12,378 nt of DNA from Sphingomonadales bacterium (GTDB taxonomy: Bacteria; Pseudomonadota; Alphaproteobacteria; Sphingomonadales; Sphingomonadaceae), in contig JAFKLV010000272.1 in the NCBI GenBank assembly GCA_017304125.1, positions 1 through 12,378 on the forward strand. The letters are read 5' to 3'. Under the pieces are notes generated by a model. It worked only from the letters and a program-made list of their open reading frames with translations, made no database searches and was not told where the DNA came from. This document shows, piece by piece, positions 1-8,047 of the stretch. Numbering within the stretch: the stretch's first letter is position 1; each line of letters begins with the position of its first letter. Made by a program: the position numbers and the translations under genes.

Positions 1-92
1 GCTTGACCCTCGCGCTGCTCGGCGACGTGCCGGTGGCGCTGGTCGATGTGGTGGACCGCGAGGTCCGCGTCGTCCGCGGCTTCAACCTGTGA
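1..92 (+). CDS. truB: tRNA pseudouridine-55 synthase TruB, C-terminal end (partial)
   Basis: Only the last 29 codons are present. They read in the frame beginning at base 3 and end at TGA 90-92, with the C-terminus ...REVRVVRGFNL. The pattern of a small beta-rich tail ending in VVRGFN is typical of the TruB C-terminal region. Genes in this position, immediately before rpsO and pnp, are truB in most proteobacteria. TruB converts U55 of the tRNA T-loop to pseudouridine in the cytoplasm. The stop lies 23 bp before the rpsO start with no hairpin between, so truB and rpsO are probably cotranscribed. The call rests more on gene order and the short tail than on any catalytic motif, since the active-site aspartate lies outside the window. 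Confidence 0.8.
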   Translation, partial: LTLALLGDVPVALVDVVDREVRVVRGFNL

Positions 93-115
93 TGTGATGT
101 CGAAGGAAAATTCGA

Positions 116-385
116 ATGTCGATTACCGCTGAGCGCCGTCAGGAACTCATCAAGGACCACGCCCGTCAGGACGGCGACACCGGCTCCCCCGAGGTGCAGG
201 TCGCGATCCTCACCGAGCGGATTCGCAACCTGACCGAGCACTTCATTGGCCATGCGAAGGACAACCATTCGCGTCGCGGCCTGCTGATGATGGTCAACAA
301 GCGGCGCTCGCTGCTCGACTATCTCCGCAAGAAGGACGGGGATCGCTACCTCGCCCTCATCGCGAAGCTCGGTCTTCGCAAGTAA
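116..385 (+). CDS. rpsO: 30S ribosomal protein S15
   Basis: This 89-residue protein has the exact usual length of bacterial S15. It shows the family hallmarks DTGSPEVQVA (residues 21-30), the HAKDNHSRRGLL segment that contacts 16S rRNA, and the basic C-terminus ending LGLRK. S15 is a primary-binding small-subunit protein that nucleates the platform of the 30S subunit at the h20/h21/h22 junction of 16S rRNA. The ATG at 116 is preceded by a purine-rich Shine-Dalgarno-like run (GAAGGAAAA, about 102-110). The gene follows truB closely and is separated from pnp by a hairpin and a structured leader, as in the classical rpsO-pnp arrangement. In E. coli S15 represses its own translation; no equivalent pseudoknot could be recognised here. 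Confidence 0.98.
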   Translation: MSITAERRQELIKDHARQDGDTGSPEVQVAILTERIRNLTEHFIGHAKDNHSRRGLLMMVNKRRSLLDYLRKKDGDRYLALIAKLGLRK

Positions 386-389
386 CAGG

Positions 390-412
390 AAGGGCGCCCT
401 CGCGGCGCCCTT
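390..412 (+). terminator. rpsO-pnp intergenic hairpin, probable attenuating terminator
   Basis: A perfect 9-bp stem (AAGGGCGCC at 390-398 paired with GGCGCCCTT at 404-412) with a 5-nt loop starts 5 bp after the rpsO stop codon. The 3' side runs into TTCTCAT rather than a clean T-tract, so termination is probably partial. That would leave some read-through into pnp. The stem may also protect the rpsO mRNA 3' end. Confidence 0.65.
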
Positions 413-448
413 CTCATATCCGCCCCTTCGCAATCCGGCGAATGGGCA

Positions 449-522
449 CGGGCGATCCCTCGCCCGACACCGCGCAGGCCGGACAGCCTGCAAAAGAGGC
501 CCCGGACGCATAGGGCGTCCGG
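449..522 (+). promoter_or_regulatory. Structured pnp leader: three tandem stem-loops
   Basis: Three perfect hairpins follow one another between rpsO and pnp. The first is CGGGCGA/TCGCCCG (449-455 with 460-466, 4-nt loop). The second is GCAGGC/GCCTGC (474-479 with 486-491, 6-nt loop). The third is CCGGACGC/GCGTCCGG (502-509 with 515-522, 5-nt loop). The third ends only 3 nt before the AAAGGAAG Shine-Dalgarno of pnp (526-533). In E. coli, pnp is autoregulated through a leader stem-loop cut by RNase III, after which PNPase acts on the processed leader. These stems are short for RNase III unless they stack, so the role is inferred from position. Confidence 0.5.
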
Positions 523-537
523 TCCAAAGGAAGCAAA

Positions 538-2868
<2,331 letters not shown>

Positions 2869-2896
2869 TCGCACCGCCGCTCAACCGAGCAAAAGG

Positions 2897-2930
2897 AAGA
2901 GCCCCGGCAGCGATGCCGGGGCTTTTTCTT
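2897..2930 (+). terminator. Intrinsic terminator of pnp
   Basis: A perfect 10-bp stem (AGCCCCGGCA at 2900-2909 with TGCCGGGGCT at 2914-2923) is closed by a GCGA tetraloop of GNRA type and followed directly by TTTTTCTT. The A-rich left flank can extend pairing into the T-tract. It begins about 30 bp after the pnp stop and should end the rpsO-pnp transcript. Confidence 0.93.
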
Positions 2931-2955
2931 TGGTGCCGCCCCCTCCTCCCCACGC

Positions 2956-3063
2956 CGTCACCCCGGCCTTGAGCCGGGGTCCATCGGGAGGCAGGCACGG
3001 GACAAGAGGCTCTGACCGCAGAGTTCGCGGCACGATGGATCCCGGCTCAAGGCCGGGGTGACG
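2956..3063. repeat. Long imperfect palindrome (REP-pair-like, family 2)
   Basis: Two 31-nt arms (2956-2986 and 3033-3063) are inverted copies matching at 30 of 31 positions; the core is CACCCCGGCCTTGAGCCGGGG and each arm is itself a small palindrome (CCCCGGC...GCCGGGG). The 46-nt spacer holds a further small stem (CTCTG at 3010-3014 with CAGAG at 3019-3023). The arrangement resembles paired REP/BIME units of proteobacteria. Together with the solo arm at 3089 and the pnp terminator it accounts for most of the 341-bp gene-free stretch 2869-3209; I see no gene there. Confidence 0.8.
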
Positions 3064-3088
3064 TGGAGGTTTCGGACCACGCCCCTCA

Positions 3089-3110
3089 CCCGCCTTCGCG
3101 GGAATGACGA
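3089..3110. repeat. Solo repeat arm (REP-like, family 1)
   Basis: The string CCCGCCTTCGCGGGAATGAC (3089-3108) is identical to the right arm of the two 93-bp elements at 4277 and 5253, but no partner arm lies within reach. It sits 25 bp after the family-2 palindrome and about 100 bp before the methyltransferase start. It is probably a remnant or single REP unit. Confidence 0.7.
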
Positions 3111-3209
3111 ATGGGGCGCGGATTCGCTGCCCCCCGCCCGATGTGATAAATTCCGCCGCAAGGTCGCCAAAACAGGAGAATCGAGCACACAGACCAAGAG
3201 GAGAGAATC

Positions 3210-4271
3210 ATGCCGGCGTCGTTCGATGAGGCGAAGCTCCACGCCTTTGTAGGGAAGATGTTGGGCGACCTGGGCGGCGCAATGAGCGTACCGACCGTCC
3301 GACTGGGCTTTCGCCTGGGGCTGTTCGATGCGCTTGCCGAAGGCCCCGCCACCGCGCCCGAACTCGCCCGCCGCGCCGGCGGGCTCCATGAACGCTATGT
3401 GCGCGAATGGGCGCTGGCGCAGACCGCCAACGGCTATGTCGACTTCGATCCCGCGACCGATACGTTCAGCCAGTCGCCCGAACAGGCGCTGGTGTTCCAG
3501 CACCGCGACAGCCCGGTCTATCTCGCCGGCGCGTTCGAGCTGGTCGCGGCGATGATCGAGGCCGAGGCCAAGGTCGAGGAATGTTTCCGCAACGGCCGCG
3601 GGGTGCGCTGGGGCGATCACGCGGGTTGCCTGTTCTGCGCCACCGGCGCGTTCTTCCGGCCGGGCTATGTCAACAATATCGTCCAGTCGTGGATCCCCGC
3701 GCTCGACGGGGTCGAGGCGAAGCTGCGCCGCGGGGCGAAAGTGGCCGATGTCGGCTGCGGCGTCGGCTTTTCCACCCTGCTGATGGCGCAGGCCTATCCC
3801 GACAGCGCCTTCGTCGGCTACGATTTCCACGCCCCGTCGATCGACGAGGCGCGACGCCACGCGGTCGCGCATGGCCTGCACGATCGGGTGCGCTTCGAGG
3901 TCGCCACCGCGAAGGAGATTGCGGAGCGCGATTTCGATCTCGTTACGATGTACGATTGCCTGCACGATATGGGCGACCCGCGCGGATGCGCCACGCATAT
4001 GCGCCAGATCCTCGCGCCGGGCGGGAGCTGGATGATCGTCGAGCCGATCGCCGGCGACCGGCCGGAGCAGAACCTCAACCCGGTCGGGCGGCTCTATTAC
4101 AATGCCTCGACGATGATCTGCGTGCCGACCTCGCTCGATCAGGAGGTGGGCGAAGGGCTTGGCGCGCAGGCGGGCGAGGCGCGGCTCGCGGCGATCATCC
4201 GCGAAGGAGGGTTCGACGCGGTGCGCAGGGCGACCGAAGGGCCGTTCAATATGGTGCTGGAGGCGCGGTAA
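3210..4271 (+). CDS. Class I SAM-dependent methyltransferase with N-terminal winged-helix domain (Rv2258c-like)
   Basis: This 353-residue protein begins with a helical/winged-helix region (about 20-95: VRLGFRLGLFDALAEG, ELARRAGGLHERYVREWA) like that of dimeric class I methyltransferases related to mycobacterial Rv2258c. A Rossmann-fold methyltransferase domain follows from about 160. SAM-binding motif I is VADVGCGVGFS (178-188), the ribose-binding acidic residue is D205 in FVGYDFHAP, motif II-like is FDLVTMYDCLHDM (242-254), and motif III-like is LAPGGSWMIVEP (268-279). The ATG at 3210 has a good Shine-Dalgarno (AAGAGGAGAG, 3196-3205). It is flanked by repeats and convergent with the aldolase-family gene, so it appears monocistronic. 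The methyl acceptor cannot be predicted: small molecules such as phenols or quinone-like compounds are possible, and the O-methyltransferase-like N-domain does not decide it. Confidence 0.88.
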   Translation: MPASFDEAKLHAFVGKMLGDLGGAMSVPTVRLGFRLGLFDALAEGPATAPELARRAGGLHERYVREWALAQTANGYVDFDPATDTFSQSPEQALVFQHRDSPVYLAGAFELVAAMIEAEAKVEECFRNGRGVRWGDHAGCLFCATGAFFRPGYVNNIVQSWIPALDGVEAKLRRGAKVADVGCGVGFSTLLMAQAYPDSAFVGYDFHAPSIDEARRHAVAHGLHDRVRFEVATAKEIAERDFDLVTMYDCLHDMGDPRGCATHMRQILAPGGSWMIVEPIAGDRPEQNLNPVGRLYYNASTMICVPTSLDQEVGEGLGAQAGEARLAAIIREGGFDAVRRATEGPFNMVLEAR

Positions 4272-4276
4272 GCGTC

Positions 4277-4369
4277 GTCATCCCCGCGCAGGCGGGGATC
4301 CATTCTGGCTGGCCGTGCGGCTCTTTCGATGACCTGCGCGAATGGATTCCCGCCTTCGCGGGAATGACG
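4277..4369. repeat. 93-bp inverted-repeat element, copy A (family 1)
   Basis: Arms of about 30 nt (about 4276-4305 and 4340-4369) are inverted copies with three mismatches, built around CCCCGCGCAGGCGGGG and CCCGCCTTCGCGGG. The central part (TGGCTGGCCGTGCGGCTCTT) is shared with copy B, so arms and spacer form one unit. It fills almost all of the 100 bp between the convergent methyltransferase and aldolase-family stops, and its right end is 2 bp from the latter's stop. It could form the 3' end structure of both transcripts. Confidence 0.85.
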
Positions 4370-4371
4370 GT

Positions 4372-5145
4372 CTATTCCCGATAGCTCGGATCGACCCGGT
4401 CGAGCTTGCGCAGCAGCGCGGGCCACGCCAGCCGTTCGGCGAGCATCCCCATCCCCTTGGGCGCCGATTGCCGCGCGACCTTATGCTCGACACCTTGCGG
4501 CGGGTTGTTGAGATTGTCCTTCCCGGCCGACAGCATCAGCACCTGCGCCTCGCACGCGCGTTCGAGGAAATAGAGCCGCAGGAAGCACGCCCCGACGGTG
4601 TCGCCCACCGCGAGCGTGCCGTGGTTGCGCAGGATCATCGCATGTTTGTCGCCGATATCCGCGACGAGCCGCTCGCGCTCCTCCAGATCGGTCGCGATGC
4701 CCTCATAGTCATGATAGGCGATGTCGTGCCCGGCGATCATCGAGGTCTGGGTATGCGGCAGCAAGCCGAATTCCATCGCCGACACCGCCTGCCCGTAGGG
4801 CGTGTGGAGATGCATCACCGCATTGGCATCGTCGCGCGCCATGTGCAGCGCCGAATGGATCGTGAACCCGGCGGGATTGACCGGATGCTCGGTCGGCCCG
4901 ACCGGATTGCCCTCGACGTCGATCTTGACCAGCGACGAGGCGGTGATCTCCTCGAACATCATGTCATAGGGATTGATCAGGAAATGATGCTCCGGCCCCG
5001 GCACGCGGGCGGAAAGATGGGTGAAGATCAGATCATCCCAGCCGTACAGCGCAACCAGCCGATAGGCCGCCGCGAGATCGACCCGCGCCTCCCACTCGCC
5101 GGGGACGTAATGCGGCTTGCTCTCGACGGACGCCAGCGTGGCCAT
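4372..5145 (-). CDS. Class II aldolase/adducin family protein (adducin-head-like)
   Basis: The 257-residue protein covers one full class II aldolase/adducin domain. Zinc-ligand histidines are visible: H112 and H114 in MHLHTPYG and H175 in RNHGTL. The stretch NPAGFTIHSALHMAR followed by SAMEFGLLP, AYHDYEGI and ILRNHG resembles the head domain of animal adducins more than fuculose-phosphate aldolase. Counting back from the first ligand, the catalytic glutamate of FucA (E73) corresponds to G93, so classical aldol cleavage of a sugar phosphate is doubtful; a decarboxylase or other metal-dependent role is possible. I chose ATG 5145 over an in-frame ATG at 5172 because AGGAGA lies about 8 nt before 5145 and the longer form adds nine non-conserved residues. 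A TATATG at 5180-5175 (minus strand) is a weak -10 candidate. Both flanks carry copies of the 93-bp repeat. Confidence 0.88.
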   Translation of the reverse strand: MATLASVESKPHYVPGEWEARVDLAAAYRLVALYGWDDLIFTHLSARVPGPEHHFLINPYDMMFEEITASSLVKIDVEGNPVGPTEHPVNPAGFTIHSALHMARDDANAVMHLHTPYGQAVSAMEFGLLPHTQTSMIAGHDIAYHDYEGIATDLEERERLVADIGDKHAMILRNHGTLAVGDTVGACFLRLYFLERACEAQVLMLSAGKDNLNNPPQGVEHKVARQSAPKGMGMLAERLAWPALLRKLDRVDPSYRE

Positions 5146-5252
5146 GACTCGCTCTCCTGTTTCGATTTGCAACGCATATAGCCGTGATCCGTTGCTGACT
5201 CCATCATGCTATCGCATCTGAAATCGCCGGCTCTGCGCGCCATTTCCCTTCT

Positions 5253-5345
5253 GTCATTCCCGCGCAGGCGGGAATCCATTCTGGCTGGCCGGGCGGCTCT
5301 TTCCCTGTCCCGCGTGAATGGATTCCCGCCTTCGCGGGAATGACG
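5253..5345. repeat. 93-bp inverted-repeat element, copy B (family 1)
   Basis: This copy has the same orientation and length as the one at 4277; I count 85 of 93 identical positions, with four of the eight differences clustered in the central spacer. Its own arms (5253-5281 and 5316-5344) are inverted copies with one mismatch. It lies between the divergent aldolase-family gene and clpB, upstream of both starts, so here it is not a 3' end structure. Confidence 0.85.
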
Positions 5346-5374
5346 AAGATGGGATGCGGAATTAGGGCTCGTCG

Positions 5375-5424
5375 CCCCTTGTGTGGCAAAAATGCCACAT
5401 TACATCCTCGGGCATCTCAAGGGG
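5375..5424 (+). promoter_or_regulatory. clpB leader/promoter region: palindrome plus segment complementary to the ribosome site
   Basis: A perfect palindrome TGTGGCA-AAAA-TGCCACA occupies 5382-5399. Directly before it CCCCTTG (5375-5381) is exactly complementary to CAAGGGG (5418-5424), which contains the clpB Shine-Dalgarno. In RNA the two stems would stack as 7+7 bp with an 18-nt bulge and bury the ribosome site. Read as DNA instead, CTTGTG (5378-5383), 17 bp, then TACATC (5401-5406) is a weak match to heat-shock or housekeeping promoters of alphaproteobacteria, with the palindrome in the operator position between -35 and -10. The two readings exclude each other on one transcript, because this promoter would start downstream of the first stem. 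It is not a CIRCE element. Confidence 0.45.
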
Positions 5425-5430
5425 AGCAAT

Positions 5431-8010
5431 ATGAACCTCGAAAAATTCACCGATCGCGCCAAGGGCTTCCTGCAATCGGCGCAGACCGTCGCGATCCGCA
5501 TGAACCATCAGCAGATCACCCCCGAGCATCTGCTGAAGGCGTTGCTCGAAGACGATCAGGGCATGGCCGCCGGGCTGATCCAGTCCGCGGGCGGCGACGC
5601 GCGCCGGGCCGCCTCCGAAACCGATCTGGCGCTGTCGAAGATCCCCGCGGTCTCCGGCTCGGGCGCGCAGACTACGCCCGGGCTCAACAATGACGCGGTG
5701 CGCGTGCTCGATTCCGCCGAACAGATCGCGCAGAAATCGGGCGACAGCTATGTCACCGTCGAGCGGCTGCTCGTCGCGCTGGCGCTGGCGCTCAACACCC
5801 CGGCCGGCAAGGCGCTGAAGACCGCGGGCGTCACCCCCGAGGCGCTCAACAGCGCGATCAACCAGCTGCGCGGCGGGCGCACCGCCGACACCGCGTCGGC
5901 GGAGGATCGTTATGACGCGCTCAAGAAATTCGCGCGCGATCTGACCCAGGCGGCACGCGACGGCAAGCTCGATCCGGTGATCGGCCGCGACGAGGAAATC
6001 CGTCGCACGATCCAGATTCTCGCGCGTCGCACCAAGAACAACCCGGCGCTGATCGGCGAACCGGGCGTCGGCAAGACCGCGATCGCGGAGGGTCTCGCGC
6101 TGCGCATCGCCAATGGCGACGTGCCCGATACGCTCAAGAACCGCACCTTGATGGCGCTCGACATGGGCGCGCTGATCGCGGCCGCGAAATATCGCGGCGA
6201 GTTCGAGGAGCGCCTGAAGGGCGTGCTCGACGAGGTGAAGGGCGCCGAGGGCGACATCATCCTGTTCATCGACGAGATGCACACGCTGATCGGCGCGGGC
6301 AAATCGGATGGCGCGATGGATGCCTCCAATCTGCTCAAGCCCGCGCTGGCGCGCGGCGAACTGCATTGCGTCGGCGCGACGACGCTCGACGAATATCGCA
6401 AATATGTCGAGAAGGATCCGGCGTTGCAGCGGCGCTTCCAGCCGGTGTTCGTCGGCGAGCCGACCGTCGAGGATACGATCTCGATCCTGCGCGGGCTGAA
6501 GGACCGTTACGAGCTGCACCACGGCGTGCGGATCACCGATGGCGCGATCGTCGCGGCGGCGACGCTCAGCAATCGTTACATCACCGATCGCTTCCTGCCC
6601 GACAAAGCGATCGACCTGATGGACGAGGCGGCGAGCCGCATCCGCATGGAGGTGGAGAGCAAGCCCGAGGAGATCGAGACGCTCGATCGTCGCATCATCC
6701 AGCTCAAGATCGAGCGCGAGGCGCTGAAGAAGGAAAGCGATGCCGCGTCGCGCGACCGGCTCGCCAATCTCGAAAGCGAACTCGCCAATCTCGAGGAGCA
6801 ATCGGCCGAGCTGACCCAGCGCTGGCAGGCCGAAAAGGACAAGATCGGCGCCGAGGCGAAGCTCAAGGAACAGCTCGATGCCGCGCGCACCGCGCTCGAA
6901 CAGGCGCAGCGCGACGGCGATCTCGCGCGCGCGGGCGAGCTGTCTTATGGCACGATCCCGGGCCTGCAGAAGCAGCTCGACGAGGCGCAGGGCGCGACCA
7001 AGGGCGCGATGCTGCGCGAGGAAGTGACCGCCGACGATATCGCCAGCGTCGTCAGCCGCTGGACCGGGGTGCCGGTCGATCGGATGCTCGAAGGCGAGCG
7101 CGAGAAGCTGCTGAAGATGGAGCAGGTGATCGGCAAGCGCGTGATCGGGCAGGAGCAGGCGGTGCGCGCGGTCTCCACCGCGGTGCGGCGTGCGCGCGCC
7201 GGCCTGCAGGATCCGAACCGGCCGCTCGGCTCGTTCCTGTTCCTCGGGCCGACGGGCGTCGGCAAGACCGAGCTAACCAAGGCGCTCGCCGAATTTCTGT
7301 TCGACGATCCCAACGCAATGGTGCGCATCGACATGAGCGAGTTCATGGAGAAGCATGCCGTGTCGCGGCTGATCGGCGCCCCTCCCGGCTATGTCGGCTA
7401 TGAGGAAGGCGGCGTGCTGACCGAGGCGGTGCGGCGGCGGCCCTATCAGGTCGTGCTGTTCGACGAAGTTGAAAAGGCACATGGCGATGTGTTCAACGTC
7501 TTGCTGCAGGTGCTCGACGACGGGCGGCTGACCGACGGTCAGGGCCGCACGGTCGATTTCTCGAACACGCTGATCATCCTGACCTCGAACCTCGGCAGCC
7601 AATATCTCGCCAATCTCGGCGAGGATGAGGATGTCGAGAAGGTCGAGGGGCAGGTGATGGAGGTGGTCCGCGGACATTTCCGCCCGGAATTCCTCAACCG
7701 GCTGGACGAGATCATCCTGTTCCACCGGCTGGGGCAGGCGCATATGGGGCCGATCGTCGACATCCAGATCGGCCGCGTCCAGAAATTGCTCGCCGATCGC
7801 AAGGTGACGCTGGCGCTGACCGATGCGGCGCGCGCGTGGCTGGGCCGGGTTGGCTATGATCCGGTCTATGGCGCCCGCCCGCTGAAACGCGCGGTGCAGC
7901 GCTATCTGCAGGATCCGCTCGCCGAGATGATCCTGCGCGGCGAGGTGAAGGACGGCAGCACCGTCGACGTCGACGAGGGCGATGGGAAGCTGGCGCTGAC
8001 GGTGAAGTAA
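5431..8010 (+). CDS. clpB: ATP-dependent disaggregase ClpB (Hsp100)
   Basis: ClpB is a cytoplasmic hexameric AAA+ unfoldase that, with DnaK/DnaJ/GrpE, pulls polypeptides out of heat-induced aggregates. The 859-residue product has the N domain (about 1-145), NBD1 with Walker A GEPGVGKT (209-216) and Walker B LFIDE (278-282), the coiled-coil middle domain (about 400-530) that marks ClpB rather than ClpA/ClpC, and NBD2 with Walker A GPTGVGKT (606-613) and Walker B LFDE (676-679). Pore-loop tyrosines are Y254 (KYRGEFEER) and Y654 (GYVGYEEGG); sensor-2 GARPLKR is at 814-820. No ClpP-binding IGL/IGF loop was seen, as expected. Start ATG 5431 has AAGGGGAG at 5419-5426; an in-frame GTG at 5383 lies inside the leader palindrome and lacks a ribosome site. 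No clear terminator follows. Confidence 0.98.
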   Translation: MNLEKFTDRAKGFLQSAQTVAIRMNHQQITPEHLLKALLEDDQGMAAGLIQSAGGDARRAASETDLALSKIPAVSGSGAQTTPGLNNDAVRVLDSAEQIAQKSGDSYVTVERLLVALALALNTPAGKALKTAGVTPEALNSAINQLRGGRTADTASAEDRYDALKKFARDLTQAARDGKLDPVIGRDEEIRRTIQILARRTKNNPALIGEPGVGKTAIAEGLALRIANGDVPDTLKNRTLMALDMGALIAAAKYRGEFEERLKGVLDEVKGAEGDIILFIDEMHTLIGAGKSDGAMDASNLLKPALARGELHCVGATTLDEYRKYVEKDPALQRRFQPVFVGEPTVEDTISILRGLKDRYELHHGVRITDGAIVAAATLSNRYITDRFLPDKAIDLMDEAASRIRMEVESKPEEIETLDRRIIQLKIEREALKKESDAASRDRLANLESELANLEEQSAELTQRWQAEKDKIGAEAKLKEQLDAARTALEQAQRDGDLARAGELSYGTIPGLQKQLDEAQGATKGAMLREEVTADDIASVVSRWTGVPVDRMLEGEREKLLKMEQVIGKRVIGQEQAVRAVSTAVRRARAGLQDPNRPLGSFLFLGPTGVGKTELTKALAEFLFDDPNAMVRIDMSEFMEKHAVSRLIGAPPGYVGYEEGGVLTEAVRRRPYQVVLFDEVEKAHGDVFNVLLQVLDDGRLTDGQGRTVDFSNTLIILTSNLGSQYLANLGEDEDVEKVEGQVMEVVRGHFRPEFLNRLDEIILFHRLGQAHMGPIVDIQIGRVQKLLADRKVTLALTDAARAWLGRVGYDPVYGARPLKRAVQRYLQDPLAEMILRGEVKDGSTVDVDEGDGKLALTVK

Positions 8011-8047
8011 CCGATTGGCTCTGGCGCAGCGCGCGCCGCACGGGCAC

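Noticed and set aside
3123..3150. Promoter TTCGCT-N16-GATAAA before the methyltransferase
   Set aside because: The match to either hexamer is too poor to list as a feature.
3085..5345. Possible CRISPR array from recurring CCCGCCTTCGCGGG units
   Set aside because: Only a few units are present, at irregular distances of hundreds of bases, with spacer sequence shared between copies. This fits REP-like elements, not repeat-spacer arrays.
5382..5399. CIRCE/HrcA operator upstream of clpB
   Set aside because: The palindrome TGTGGCA-AAAA-TGCCACA does not match TTAGCACTC-N9-GAGTGCTAA in sequence or spacing.
5383..5430. N-terminal 16-residue extension of ClpB from GTG 5383
   Set aside because: The GTG lies inside the palindrome without a ribosome site, while ATG 5431 has AAGGGGAG at proper distance and gives the usual ClpB N-terminus (MNLEKFTDRA).
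5362..6801. A 479-codon minus-strand open frame opposite the 5' half of clpB
   Set aside because: It is the mirror of ClpB codons in a GC-rich genome, with no domain and a highly charged, repetitive composition.
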